Made by a program: the position numbers and the translations under genes. A DNA stretch of 64,000 nt, taken from Dolomitihabitans soli (GTDB lineage: Bacteria > Actinomycetota > Actinomycetes > Streptosporangiales > Streptosporangiaceae). The notes below the pieces were generated by a model. It had not been told where the DNA came from and searched no databases. It saw only the letters and a list, made by a program, of their open reading frames with translations. This document shows positions 1 to 8,466 of this stretch, in pieces (positions within the stretch are counted from its first letter, which is position 1; the number at the start of each line of letters is the position of its first letter). The stretch is from assembly GCF_022213955.1 (NCBI RefSeq), contig NZ_JAKNTW010000003.1, positions 62,001 to 126,000 of the forward strand, given 5' to 3'.

Positions 1-2385
1 GTCGGACGCGAGGCACAGCTGTCGGCACTGGTCACGGCCGCCACCGAGGCCGCCACCGACGGCGCCCGCATCGCCCTCGTCACCGGCGAGGCCGGGCTCG
101 GCAAGTCGACGCTGCTGGAACACCTCGGCAGGCGGCTCGAACGTGACGGGTGGCTGGTCGCCGTCGGCCGCTGCCCCGAGGTCGACAGCGCGCCGCCCGC
201 GTGGGCCTGGACTGAGGCGCTGAGAGCCGCCGCCGCGACCACGTCCCCGGGCGAGTTCGCGGACGACCTCGCGCCGCTGCTAACCGACACCGGACCGGCG
301 GACGACGACGCCACCGCCGGACGGTTCCGGCTGCGCCAAGCCGTGTGGAAGTGGCTCGCGGCGGTCGCCACGGAACGCCCGGTCGCCGTCGTGCTGGACG
401 ACCTGCACTGGGCGGACGCCGCCACGCTGGAACTGCTCGGCGGCGGCCTCGGGATGCGGGCCCCGATCCTGGTCGTCGCCGCGTACCGCGCGGACGAGAG
501 CGGGCACCTCACCGAAACGCTGGCCTCCCTCGCGCGCGCCACGCCCCTCCGCCTAGCGCTGCCGGGGCTGAACGACGAGGCCGTCGCGGAGCTCGTACGG
601 ACCGAATGCGAGGCCGACGAGGAGACCATCGCAGGGATCGCCGAGCGCACCGGCGGCAACCCGTTCTACGTGCGCGAAAGCGCCCGGCTGCTGAACGGCG
701 AAGGCGCGCTGGTCGCCCTCTCCGAGGTCCCCGAAGGCGTACGGGACGTCCTCCGCCGCCGGTTCGCGCGCCTGCCTGAAGGCGGCGTGTCCATCCTCCG
801 GCTCGCCGCGGTCTCAGGCCGGGAAAGCTCAGTGGACGTCCTCGTAAAGGCCGCCGACACCGACGAGGACGGCGTGATGGACGCGCTGGACGCGGGCGTC
901 ATCGCCGGGCTCCTCGACGAGCCCGCCCCAGGCCTCATCCGCTTCGTCCACGCCCTCGTCAGGGACACCCTCGTCGCCGACCTCAGCCGCCTCCGCACAG
1001 CCCGCATGCACGCCCGGATCGCCGCCGCTCTTGAAGGCACCGACGACATCGCGGCGCTGGCCCACCACTACGCGCGCGCCGGCTCACCGAAGGCCGTCGG
1101 CTACTGCGTCCAGGCCGCCGAGCTCGCCGAGGCCCGCTACGCCCACGACGTGGCGGCCGACCTCCTCACCGACGCCGTCACCAACTCGACCGGACCGGAC
1201 GAACGCGTCGAACTGCTCGGCAGGCTGCTGCGCGCGCAGATCCGGGCGGGAGCCGTCGGAGCCGCCCGCGAGACACGCCGTGAAGCCGTGGAGTACGCAG
1301 AGTCCCTGGGCCGCGACGACCTGATGATCGCCGCATTCACCGCGTGGACAGAGCCGACCCCCTGGCAGGCCCGTACGTACGGCACGGTGGACCGGGCCAT
1401 CGTCGACCGCCTGAGCCGCCTGCTGAAGCGCGAACTGACCCCTTCGGTGCGGTCCCGGCTCCTGACGGCGTACGCGCACGAACTGGTCGGCGAGGACGAC
1501 CCGACCGTTCTGGAGGCAGCGCAGGAGGCACTCGACCTCGCCACCGGACCCCGGCTGCGGGCCGCGGCACTCGAGATCCTGGCGGAAGTCCACGGCGACG
1601 CCGAGCTCTGCCGGGAGCTCGTGGAGATCGGCACCGAGCACGACCTGCCGGTCTACCGCATCACCGGGCTGCTCAACCATGCCGCCGTCGCCGCCGCCGC
1701 CAACGACTCGGTGACCATGCACCAGGTGACCACCGAGGCCCTGGAACTCGCGCGCACCTACCGAATGCGCGAGGCGATCGCCGTCGCCGAGATCATGCTG
1801 GCGACCCTGGCGCTCATCGAAGGCCGATTCGCCGACGCCGAACTCCTCTACATCAAGGCCGACGAGGGCATGCGGCGCGCCGGATCGGTGCACACGGGCT
1901 TTCTCCAACTCGCCCTGGCCACGATCTGGCTGAACGACGGCACGCTCGGTGCGCACCTGGACGACGTTCGCGCCCTCCACGCCGCGCTCGGCCCCATGAC
2001 CTCCGACCTGCTCGCGCTCGCCCTCCACGCCAAGGGCCTGGACGCCGAAGCCCGCGAGGTCCGCGCGTCACCCAGCCCGATCCGCCCCGACTTCTTCTTC
2101 GCCTTCTTCTCAACGTTGCGCGCGATGGCCATCGTCGCCTTGAACGACCGCGACGCCGCCGAGGAGATCTACGCGACGCTTCTTCCGCACCGCAACGGCC
2201 CCCCGGCGGGCGCCACGAGCCTGTCGGTGGCGCTGCGCCCGGTCGCCCACACCCTCGGCGAGCTGGCCGTCCTCCTGGGCCGCGACCACGAGGCCGCCGC
2301 TCACTTCACCCAGGCCGCCACCATCGCCGACCAATGGAACGCACCCCTCTGGGCCGCCGAGGCCCGGTTGCGAACGACCACCTAG
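1..2385 (+). CDS. AAA ATPase of LuxR/AfsR-type regulator (5' end missing)
   Basis: The reading frame is open from the first base, so the gene starts outside the window. The first visible residues carry a Walker A motif (GEAGLGKST, about residues 29-37 of the visible part) and a Walker B-like motif (VVLDDLHWAD, about 130-139). This is the AAA_16/STAND arrangement of large actinomycete regulators. The rest is alanine- and leucine-rich helical sequence of the TPR type that usually follows the ATPase. No LuxR helix-turn-helix is visible before the stop at 2385. The DNA-binding part, if there is one, must therefore be upstream, for example a BTAD/SARP domain. Role as a transcription regulator is inferred from the family; the target is unknown. 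Confidence 0.75.
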   Translation, partial: VGREAQLSALVTAATEAATDGARIALVTGEAGLGKSTLLEHLGRRLERDGWLVAVGRCPEVDSAPPAWAWTEALRAAAATTSPGEFADDLAPLLTDTGPADDDATAGRFRLRQAVWKWLAAVATERPVAVVLDDLHWADAATLELLGGGLGMRAPILVVAAYRADESGHLTETLASLARATPLRLALPGLNDEAVAELVRTECEADEETIAGIAERTGGNPFYVRESARLLNGEGALVALSEVPEGVRDVLRRRFARLPEGGVSILRLAAVSGRESSVDVLVKAADTDEDGVMDALDAGVIAGLLDEPAPGLIRFVHALVRDTLVADLSRLRTARMHARIAAALEGTDDIAALAHHYARAGSPKAVGYCVQAAELAEARYAHDVAADLLTDAVTNSTGPDERVELLGRLLRAQIRAGAVGAARETRREAVEYAESLGRDDLMIAAFTAWTEPTPWQARTYGTVDRAIVDRLSRLLKRELTPSVRSRLLTAYAHELVGEDDPTVLEAAQEALDLATGPRLRAAALEILAEVHGDAELCRELVEIGTEHDLPVYRITGLLNHAAVAAAANDSVTMHQVTTEALELARTYRMREAIAVAEIMLATLALIEGRFADAELLYIKADEGMRRAGSVHTGFLQLALATIWLNDGTLGAHLDDVRALHAALGPMTSDLLALALHAKGLDAEAREVRASPSPIRPDFFFAFFSTLRAMAIVALNDRDAAEEIYATLLPHRNGPPAGATSLSVALRPVAHTLGELAVLLGRDHEAAAHFTQAATIADQWNAPLWAAEARLRTTT

Positions 2386-2535
2386 CCTCTGCCCACGGTG
2401 CCGCACATCTGTGACACCGCAAGTGAGGGTCGAGAAGGTGGCCAGCCCCTGGTGATCTTCTCTGGCAATAGACCGTCTGTGCGAACCGGCCGTTACGGCG
2501 AGCAGTTGCTCCGGGAGACGAACGCCGGGCGGTTC

Positions 2536-3144
2536 TCAGGGGAGCGGCCAGTTGCGTAGGGCGGCGTCGGCCATCTCCTGGAGTTCGTCGCGGCCGACAC
2601 CGCTCGCGGCCTGCACGGCGATGCCGAATGCCAAGGTGGTGACATAGCGGGCCAGGAGTGCCGGGCTGGTCTCCGCAGGCAGGTCGCCGTCGTCGACGGC
2701 CCGCTGGAACCGCTCTCGGACGCAGGAGCAGCCGTTGTTGCGCCAGGCGGTGAGAAGGTCACGGACTCTGCGCCCGGGGTCGCTGGTGGCCAGGGCGCCC
2801 TGGACGCCCATGCACCCGTGGGGATGGGCCGGGCGGGTGGTGGTTCGAATGGTGCCGGCCAGGATCGCGGTGGCGACGCCGAGGGCGGTCGGCTCCTCCA
2901 GGGCCTGGGCCAGGTATGCGCTCGGGCCTTCGGTGTAGCGCTCCAGGGCCTTGCGGAACAGGTCCTCCTTGTTGCCGAAGGTTGCGTACATGCTGGTGGT
3001 GGAGATACCCATCGTGTCGGTCAGGTTGGCCAGGCTGGCCCCCTCGTAGCCGTGCTCCCAGAAGACCAGCATGGCGCGCTCGAGAGCTTCGTCGGCGTCG
3101 AATCCTCGCGGTCGGCCGATTGGACCGCTCTGTTTGGTCTCCAC
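2536..3144 (-). CDS. TetR/AcrR family regulator
   Basis: The protein has 202 residues, normal for TetR repressors. The N-terminal 50 residues form the typical TetR helix-turn-helix (ALERAMLVFWEHGYEGASL, then TMGISTTSMYATFGNKEDLF). The C-terminal part is the variable ligand-binding bundle and resembles the group that controls short-chain dehydrogenases. The GTG start at 3144 is preceded by an AGGTAGG ribosome site. The gene diverges from the SDR gene at 3240, and the 95 bases between them hold two palindromes that are good operator candidates. It probably represses the SDR gene and itself. The inducer is unknown. Confidence 0.88.
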   Translation of the reverse strand: METKQSGPIGRPRGFDADEALERAMLVFWEHGYEGASLANLTDTMGISTTSMYATFGNKEDLFRKALERYTEGPSAYLAQALEEPTALGVATAILAGTIRTTTRPAHPHGCMGVQGALATSDPGRRVRDLLTAWRNNGCSCVRERFQRAVDDGDLPAETSPALLARYVTTLAFGIAVQAASGVGRDELQEMADAALRNWPLP

Positions 3145-3159
3145 GCCCGCAGCCTACCT

Positions 3160-3183
3160 CTTCTGCATCGATCGATGCAGAAG
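3160..3183. promoter_or_regulatory. Operator candidate 1 of the TetR/SDR pair
   Basis: A perfect 24-bp palindrome with half-site CTTCTGCATCGA. It lies 16 bases upstream of the TetR start. Its first 15 bases recur exactly in the second palindrome at 3198-3212, which supports recognition by the same protein. Confidence 0.65.
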
Positions 3184-3191
3184 TGCTACCG

Positions 3192-3225
3192 TTCGACTTC
3201 TGCATCGATCGCTTCAGAAGTCGAA
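3192..3225. promoter_or_regulatory. Operator candidate 2 of the TetR/SDR pair
   Basis: A 34-bp imperfect palindrome whose 11-bp outer arms (TTCGACTTCTG at 3192-3202, CAGAAGTCGAA at 3215-3225) are perfect. It reaches the ribosome site of the SDR gene at 3240, so a bound repressor would block that transcript. Confidence 0.6.
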
Positions 3226-3239
3226 AGAAGGTTGTTCAC

Positions 3240-3989
3240 ATGGGACTACTTGATGGTAAGACCGCTCTCGTCACCGGCGGCAGCACCGGAATCGGCCTGG
3301 CCAGTGCCGTACGGCTGGCGGCCGAGGGCGCACACGTGTTCATCACCGGCCGGCGCGAGACCGAACTCGACGCGGCCGTCGAAGTGATCGGTTCAGCGGC
3401 TACCGCGGTGATCGGCGACATCTCGAACCTGGCCGACCTGGACCGGCTCTACGAGACGATCCGCAGCCGGGGACGGGGCCTGGACGTACTGTTCGCGAAT
3501 GCCTCCGTCGCCGCGTTCGTGCCGCTTGAGCAGGTCACCGAGGAGCACTTCGACACCCTCGTCGGTGTCAACGTCCGGGGCACGCTGTTCACCGTTCAGA
3601 AGGCGCTGCCCCTGCTCAACGACGGCGCCTCGGTGATCTTGAACGGCTCTACCAATGTGGACGTCGGCGCGGAGGCGTTCGGCGTGTACGCGGCGACCAA
3701 GGCCGCCACCCGATCGTTCTCCCGGACCTGGGCCAACGAACTCAAGGGACGCGGTATCCGGGTCAACACCATCACGCCCGGCCCGACCGACACCCCTGGT
3801 TTGTCGGGGCTCGCTCCCAACCCGGAGCAGGCCGCCGGCCTCAAGCAGCAACTGGCTGCGCATGTGCCGCTGGGCCGGCTCGGGCGCCCGGAGGAGATCG
3901 CCGCCGCCGTGGCCTTCCTCGCCTCCGAGCAGAGCAGCTTCATCACCGGTTCGAGCCTGTACGTCGACGGCGGACTGAACCAGATCTGA
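3240..3989 (+). CDS. SDR family oxidoreductase
   Basis: A classical short-chain dehydrogenase/reductase of 249 residues. The N-terminal cofactor motif is TGGSTGIG (residues 13-20), and the NAS version of the NNAG motif is present (LFANAS). Catalytic residues sit in the usual order: the serine in ILNGST and the YAATK (Tyr-x3-Lys) pair. The C-terminus has the family ending LYVDGGLNQI. The ATG at 3240 matches the family start; the same frame is open far upstream, but that part is non-coding and holds the operators. It is probably an NADP(H)-dependent oxidoreductase for a small carbonyl or alcohol substrate. Substrate unknown. It is controlled by the divergent TetR gene. Confidence 0.9.
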   Translation: MGLLDGKTALVTGGSTGIGLASAVRLAAEGAHVFITGRRETELDAAVEVIGSAATAVIGDISNLADLDRLYETIRSRGRGLDVLFANASVAAFVPLEQVTEEHFDTLVGVNVRGTLFTVQKALPLLNDGASVILNGSTNVDVGAEAFGVYAATKAATRSFSRTWANELKGRGIRVNTITPGPTDTPGLSGLAPNPEQAAGLKQQLAAHVPLGRLGRPEEIAAAVAFLASEQSSFITGSSLYVDGGLNQI

Positions 3990-4400
3990 GTTCCACGGCC
4001 CGCACACCCGGCCAGGATGGCGGCGCCTGGCCGGCCGGCTCGCTCAGGCGGGCGAGCCTGGCAGCCTCGTTCGCAAGCTGGCCGGGCGGACCGAGGTCAG
4101 GCCTGCCGCAGCAGCACGAAGGTGATCCGGTGCACCAGCAGTTTCCTGCCGCCGGCACCGGACACGGTGCCGCAGGAGACCGCCAGCAGGAAGAGTCCGA
4201 CCAGTGAGCGGTAAGTCCGCGCGTCAAGTAGGTCTGCACGATCAAGACGGCCTTGATCAGGGCGACCCATCATCCTGATCAAGGAACGGTTCCGACGTGC
4301 ACCCCATCTGCGGCGTCCTCGCACGAGTCCGTACAACATACGAGCGAAGCCACGCCGGCCGACGGCGCAATAGTCTCACCAGAGATTGAGGTAAGGACTC
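3990..4400. other. Intergenic stretch with no supported gene
   Basis: About 410 bases without a convincing gene. An 80-codon minus-strand frame (4097-4339) has a membrane-like piece (LVGLFLLAVSCGTVSG) but no ribosome site or recognisable family, so it may be a remnant. The main structure is the inverted repeat at 4251-4284, listed separately. Confidence 0.4.
4251..4284. repeat. Perfect 11-bp inverted repeat (hairpin or operator)
   Basis: CCTTGATCAGG at 4251-4261 is followed after 12 bases by its exact reverse complement at 4274-4284. It lies about 117 bases upstream of the gene at 4401. There is no T-run after it, so an intrinsic terminator is unlikely and a protein-binding site is possible. 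Confidence 0.5.
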
Positions 4401-5054
4401 ATGACAGTAATCGGCATCATTGGCGCAGGTGAGGTCGGTAGCCAGGTCGCGCGTGCGGCGATCGCGAACGGTTACGACGTCGTTATTGCCAATTCGCGAG
4501 GACCCGAGACGTTGAAGGACCTCATTGACGAGCTCGGCCCGTCAGCGCGTGCCGCAACCGCTGCCGGAGCTGCTGCTGCCGGTGAGTTCGCAGTCGTGGC
4601 GGTCCCCCTCAAGGTGGTCAACGACATGCCTGCGGGGGAGCTGGCAGGCAAGATCGTGCTTGACACGAACAACTACATGGCCTGGCGCGATGGCCATATC
4701 CCGGTCATCGACTCGGGTGAGAAGACAGTTCACGAGCTACGCCAAGAGCACCTTCCGCGATCCAAGGTCGTCAAGGCCTTCACCCACATCCAAGCTCCCC
4801 GCATCACCACCGCGGGCAAAGCGGCGGGCACCCCCGGCCGTGTGGCGCTGTCGGCCTCGAGCGACTTTCCCGAAGCCGTGGAACTCGTGACGCGACTGTA
4901 TGACCAGTTCGGGTTCGACACCGCCGACAACAGCCCGCTCAGCGAGTCGTGGCGCAGCGGCCCCGGTCAACCCGCGTGGGTCGCGCACGAGCACCAGACC
5001 CGTGCCGAACTGATGGCCAACCTCGCCCGGGCGCGACGGATCATCTTGAGGTGA
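4401..5054 (+). CDS. NADPH-dependent F420 reductase-like protein
   Basis: A Rossmann-fold protein of 217 residues. The N-terminal motif GIIGAGEVGSQVARAAI (residues 5-21) binds the dinucleotide. The following ANSRGPETL and the VVAVPLKV / DTNNY segments are typical of the F420-dependent NADP reductase (NADP oxidoreductase coenzyme F420-dependent) family. An AGGTAAGGA ribosome site lies before the ATG. Paralogues in actinomycetes act on various NADP-linked substrates, so true F420 use is not proven. Its stop overlaps the GTG of the next gene by four bases (GTGA), so the two are probably translated together. Confidence 0.8.
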   Translation: MTVIGIIGAGEVGSQVARAAIANGYDVVIANSRGPETLKDLIDELGPSARAATAAGAAAAGEFAVVAVPLKVVNDMPAGELAGKIVLDTNNYMAWRDGHIPVIDSGEKTVHELRQEHLPRSKVVKAFTHIQAPRITTAGKAAGTPGRVALSASSDFPEAVELVTRLYDQFGFDTADNSPLSESWRSGPGQPAWVAHEHQTRAELMANLARARRIILR

Positions 5055-5350
5055 GTCTGTCCCTGCAGCGGATCATCGAGGTGGTCTACGTGGCCGGCCA
5101 CGAGGGTAGTGGCGCTGCCGCGGAGCAAGTCGTCGTGGAGCGTGCGGGCCGAGGCGACATCGTGCTCGACTTCGACGCGGACGGACTCCTGCTGGGGCTC
5201 GAGATCATCGGGGCCACGGCGCTTCTCCGCGAACGCCACTGTCTCGGCAGCCGAGCGGATCTGACTACCCGGCTAGGCCGCGCAACAGGCCCTCGAAGTC
5301 CTGTTCGCCGTCACGGGTCTGGGCGCCGCGGGCCAGCCCTGCGCCCATGA
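5051..5350 (+). CDS. DUF2283 family small protein
   Basis: A 99-residue frame starting at a GTG that overlaps the stop of the preceding gene. The core has the DUF2283 pattern, a run of hydrophobic beta strands ending in DIVLDFDADGLLLGLEIIGA (about residues 44-63). The C-terminal 30 residues are arginine-rich and run 86 bases into the convergent gene ending at 5265. The natural protein may once have ended near residue 72. Function of DUF2283 proteins is unknown. Confidence 0.6.
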   Translation: MSLSLQRIIEVVYVAGHEGSGAAAEQVVVERAGRGDIVLDFDADGLLLGLEIIGATALLRERHCLGSRADLTTRLGRATGPRSPVRRHGSGRRGPALRP

Positions 5351-6092
5351 GCTGCGCCGTGGCGGAGCGGAATACGAGCCCGGCCCAGGCATCGGTCTCC
5401 CGTGCCAAGCCATCGGCATGATCGCTGGGGATGATGGCGTGCTTGGTCGCCGCGACGACGCCGTCCGGCAGCGCGGCAATGTTGCGGGCGAGGCGGTCGA
5501 CGAACTCGTCGAGCTCGTGCGCGGGGAGGGCGCGGTTGACCCAGCCGTACCGCTCGGCGGTCTCGGCGTCGAGTAGGTCGGCGCCGAGCACGACTTCCAG
5601 GGCGCGGTTGCGGCCGACGCGCTCAGTGAGGTACTGCGTGGCGCCTCCGCCGGGGACGATGCCCATGAGGGCTTCGATCTGGCCGAGCCCGGCCCTGCCG
5701 ATCGCTGCGAACGCCATGTCGGCGGCCACGACGAACTCGGCTCCGCCGCCGCGCGCCTTGCCGGCGAGCTTGACGATGGTCACCTGGGGCTGGTGGCGTA
5801 GTTGCTCCCCTACGGCCTGGAAGACATTGACGTGTTCCGGCAGGTCGGCCATGAGCCCGGCGAGATCCTCCGGGGTGAGGGTCATGTCGACGTGGGCAAG
5901 GAAGAAGTCCGGGTCGGCGCTGTCGAACACGATCACGCGTACGGTGTCGTCACCGGCCAGCGTGGTGAGCAGGCGCCGCAGGTCGGTCATGACGGCGACG
6001 CCGAGGACGTTGATCGGTGGGTTGTCGATCGTGACGTGCGCGACCCCATCGTTCCGGCTGACCCGCAGAGTCCGGTAGGCGTCGTGGTTCAT
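5265..6092 (-). CDS. Enoyl-CoA hydratase/isomerase family protein
   Basis: A 275-residue crotonase-fold protein. It has the conserved N-terminal strand pattern (VAHVTIDNPPINVLG), the oxyanion-hole region (KLAGKARGGGAEFVVAADM, about residues 108-126) and the catalytic-glutamate region (GQIEALMGIVPGGGATQYL, about 141-159). The ATG follows a GGAG ribosome site. It is divergent from the HxlR gene at 6212, with a GTAGGTAT/ATACCTAC inverted repeat between them, so HxlR control is likely. The acyl-CoA substrate is unknown and the fold also hosts other CoA-ester reactions. Confidence 0.85.
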   Translation of the reverse strand: MNHDAYRTLRVSRNDGVAHVTIDNPPINVLGVAVMTDLRRLLTTLAGDDTVRVIVFDSADPDFFLAHVDMTLTPEDLAGLMADLPEHVNVFQAVGEQLRHQPQVTIVKLAGKARGGGAEFVVAADMAFAAIGRAGLGQIEALMGIVPGGGATQYLTERVGRNRALEVVLGADLLDAETAERYGWVNRALPAHELDEFVDRLARNIAALPDGVVAATKHAIIPSDHADGLARETDAWAGLVFRSATAQLMGAGLARGAQTRDGEQDFEGLLRGLAG

Positions 6093-6101
6093 CTTGTCTC
6101 C

Positions 6102-6142
6102 GTAGGTATCTGGCAGGATCTTGGTTCCTGTTGTATACCTAC
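6102..6142. promoter_or_regulatory. Inverted repeat between hydratase and HxlR gene
   Basis: GTAGGTAT at 6102-6109 and its reverse complement ATACCTAC at 6135-6142 flank 25 bases in the divergent promoter region. This is a plausible binding site for the HxlR protein encoded next door. Confidence 0.45.
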
Positions 6143-6211
6143 TGTGAAACCGATGATGACCTGCGTCAATAACGCACTTCAGGCATCCCAGGGATCGTGG
6201 AGGATACCGCC

Positions 6212-6607
6212 ATGGCCGCTTCTGAGACCGTTTACCGGGCTATCGCCGAGCAGGACCTTGTGTTCCGGTCCGATTGTGCGAGCCGGCCGATCCTCGATCA
6301 GATCGCCGACAAGTGGTCGATGATGGTGATGGCGGTCCTGGCCGAGCCGCGCCGGTTCAACGAGATCAAGCGCCGCCTCGAGGGCGTGACTCAGCGCGTG
6401 CTCACGCAGACCCTGCGCCGGCTCGAACGCAACGGGATGGTCGAGCGCCGGGTGCTGCCGACCTCGCCGGTCGGCGTCGAATACTCGTTGACCCCGCTCG
6501 GCGAGACCCTGCGCGAGCCGTTCGGCCGCCTCTACGACTGGACAGTCGCCAACGCGCCCGAGATCCAAGCACGCCAGCGCGATTTCGACCAGCGCGCTCA
6601 GCCCTGA
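6212..6607 (+). CDS. HxlR family regulator
   Basis: A 131-residue winged-helix regulator. It has the HxlR core: a cysteine near the start (FRSDCASRPILDQIADKWS), then the DNA-binding helices (FNEIKRRLEGVTQRVLTQTLRRL) and the wing (VEYSLTPLGETL). The ATG at 6212 is chosen because GGAGG lies at 6199-6203; an in-frame GTG at 6197 has no ribosome site. HxlR proteins often sense thiol-reactive or carbonyl compounds through the N-terminal cysteine. It probably controls the divergent enoyl-CoA hydratase gene. Confidence 0.88.
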   Translation: MAASETVYRAIAEQDLVFRSDCASRPILDQIADKWSMMVMAVLAEPRRFNEIKRRLEGVTQRVLTQTLRRLERNGMVERRVLPTSPVGVEYSLTPLGETLREPFGRLYDWTVANAPEIQARQRDFDQRAQP

Positions 6608-6651
6608 CACCGGAGCCGAAGCCAGGCCCCCTGCTCAAGGCCTGCACGCAG

Positions 6652-6859
6652 ATGTACGACCGGTGCGGCTACCTGCTGCTCTACGGGCAGATGCCCCCCC
6701 ACACTCGGGGTGGATCGCTTCTACCGGCGAGCCAGGTTCGAGGTCGGTGACGCCGGCGCCCCGATCGACCTGTGGGTCGTCTTCGGCGTTCACTCCCGCA
6801 TCCAGTCCGGCGCCGACGAGCGCATCTTCCTGCGTCTCACCCGGCCTGCGCGGGCATGA
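6652..6859 (+). pseudogene. Unrecognised coding remnant with a frameshift
   Basis: Two frames together give protein-like sequence: MYDRCGYLLLYGQM, then after a shift near 6700-6715 FYRRARFEVGDAGAPIDLWV and FGVHSRIQSGADERIFLRL, ending at the TGA at 6857. The family was not recognised. The C-run at about 6693-6699 is a likely place for the shift. It sits in a debris region upstream of a broken transposase. Confidence 0.35.
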
Positions 6860-6944
6860 CGGCGATGATCACGATAGGCGTGAGACTGACACAATTAACC
6901 ACGTAATCGGTCACGTCGATTATCTGACCTGACCGCTGCTGATA

Positions 6945-7370
6945 TTCGAGGGCGCCTCCATCGGGCGCGCCCTGATGGAGCTGGGCAAACTCGATCGCTC
7001 CACCCACCTGGCCAGCTGCTACGACGACGAACTGCTGCGCCGCCGGGTCAACACTCAACTTAACCGGCAAGAATCCCGCCACACCCTGGCCCGTAAGATC
7101 TTCCACGGCCAAAAGGCGAACTCCGGCAGAAGTACGAGGAAGGCTAGGAAGATCAACTTGGCGCTTTGGGATTTATGACCAACGTCTGCATTCTGTGGAA
7201 CACCGTCTACACGGCCCGCGCTCTGGAAGAAAATGCGCGCCGAAGGCAAGAGAATCTCTGCCGCCGACATCGCCCGACTCTCACCTCTGGGCTTTGAGCA
7301 TTTCAACATGCTCGGCCGCTACAGCTTCCCCCTGCCGGAACTGGTCCGCGACGGGCAGCTGCGCACGCCC
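6945..7370 (+). pseudogene. Tn3-family transposase C-terminal remnant
   Basis: Three frames must be joined to read the C-terminal end of a Tn3 transposase. Part one reads GRALMELGKLDRSTHLASCY and LNRQESRHTLARKIFHG. A shift near 7115 leads to ELRQKYEEG, a TAG stop near 7146, then EDQLGALGFMTNVCILWNT. A second shift near 7232 leads to RISAADIARLSPLGFEHF and MLGRYSFPLPELVRDGQL. The order and motifs parallel the C-terminal part of the transposase at 22704-23169, but identity is low, so it came from a different Tn3 element. No terminal repeat was found. Confidence 0.75.
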
Positions 7371-7384
7371 CCGCCCGCCGAGTT

Positions 7385-7662
7385 ACCCCCCTCTTGTTCA
7401 GCGCGCGCCGTACGGCCCTCGGCCAGCGTCCGGCGCGCCTGCTCATGCGAGATCCCGGCGCTCGCGCCGATTTTGCGCAGGCCCCACCCCTCACCCCGCG
7501 CGTCCGCCATCGCCGCGATCAGCGCTGTGCTGGTCACCTCTTCCAGCATCGCGCGCAGCTCCGATAGCCGGCGCAGCCGTATCGCAGGCGCCAAATCAGC
7601 GATCTCACGGCAAAACGATCAGCATCAGAGCGCAGGAACGCCACACCCTCAAACTCCGCCAT
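7385..7662 (-). pseudogene. Broken HTH-type small protein
   Basis: Starts as MAEFEGVAFLRSDADRFA at 7662 and needs a shift near 7608 to continue as REIADLAPAIRLRRLSELRA. It then runs into a helix-turn-helix-like end (GLRKIGASAGISHEQARRTL). The frame runs on into the Tn3 remnant, so the original C-terminus may have been replaced when the transposon fragment arrived. Such small HTH proteins are common and unstudied in actinomycetes. Confidence 0.45.
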
Positions 7663-7750
7663 CGGACAAGACCGGCCTGGTCAAACCCATGGTGTCAACA
7701 AATGTGACACTAAGCCCGGCTCGCCGTTCCACTCCTATCGGCACGCCAAC

Positions 7751-8082
7751 CAGTCGCAGCGAACGCGGCCTCTTTCTGGGGCGGGGGAGTGGGGGTCGAT
7801 GGGAGGGGTGTGGTAACAACGGAGTTCGCCGGTCCATGTGGCTCCGAGGTTCGCTGCTTCGCACGTCGGGCCTGCGGCGGGCGTCGTCACAGCTTGGCGA
7901 TGTTCAGGCACTCGCCCTTGCCCACCACTTATAAATCTACAATGTAAAGGCGCTGGCTAAGGACAACTTTCTATAACCAGGCCACACAAACATCAGCAGG
8001 AGGGCGACAGGCCAGGACGCGCCACCGGCGCGTGCCACGAGCGGGGCGGGACCACTGGTCAGCGCGGCCGTCCACTCGCGGG
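7751..8082. repeat. Long dispersed repeat, copy A
   Basis: About 332 bases nearly identical to 38147-38502 (copy B), in the same orientation and 30 kb apart. It starts with CAGTCGCAGC and ends near CCACTCGCGGG. Copy A lacks about 20 bases that B has after GCCGGTCC. It also has a change that turns a TGG codon of B into TGA on the minus strand. The right end overlaps a degraded MFS transporter piece in both copies. No terminal inverted repeats were found. Confidence 0.8.
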
Positions 8083-8100
8083 CCACGCCGCGCCCATCCC
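7988..8100 (-). pseudogene. Fragment of an MHS-type MFS transporter (copy A)
   Basis: Minus-strand sequence REWTAALTSGPAPLVARAGG followed by ASWPVALLLMFVW resembles the tenth to twelfth membrane segments of metabolite:H+ symporters (ProP/ShiA/KgtP type). Only about 35 residues are left. The same piece, better preserved, is present in copy B at 38401-38590. Confidence 0.45.
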
Positions 8101-8460
8101 CTCGTGCTGGAAGTAGCCCTTCTCCACCCCAACGAGCCGATGCAGGCCCAGTGCGGGATCGCCGAGCTTGGCCACCGGCTTCAACCCGAGGCCTCCGGCA
8201 GCGGCGCGGCCTCCAGCTGCAGCTTCCCGCCCCTGATCGTGATGGCCGGGTTGGCGTCCAGCACATCGGCGAGCTGCCGATAGACCTCATCCAGGTCGAC
8301 CGCGAGTTTACGCAGGTGGCGCTCTGCAGGTCCGCGATCCCGGCGAGAGCACCCCGCCTGCCCGCGACCCCGCCCAACGCACTCTGCAGGCTCGTGAGCT
8401 GGGCGAAGACACCCTGCGTGCCCGCGACCCGGCTCAACCGTAACTTTGATGGCTTGATGG
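8100..8460 (-). other. Degenerate coding debris, family not recognised
   Basis: Joined minus-strand frames give protein-like strings: VAGTQGVFAQLTSLQSALGG, then LDEVYRQLADVLDANPAITI, GGKLQLEAAPLPEASG, then GLHRLVGVEKGYF. They need at least two frame changes. I cannot name the family. Confidence 0.3.
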
Positions 8461-8466
8461 CGTGAG

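Noticed and set aside
2838-2856. GGTTCGAAT-like string, as in a tRNA T-loop
   Set aside because: No acceptor or anticodon stem can be built around it, and it lies inside the TetR gene.
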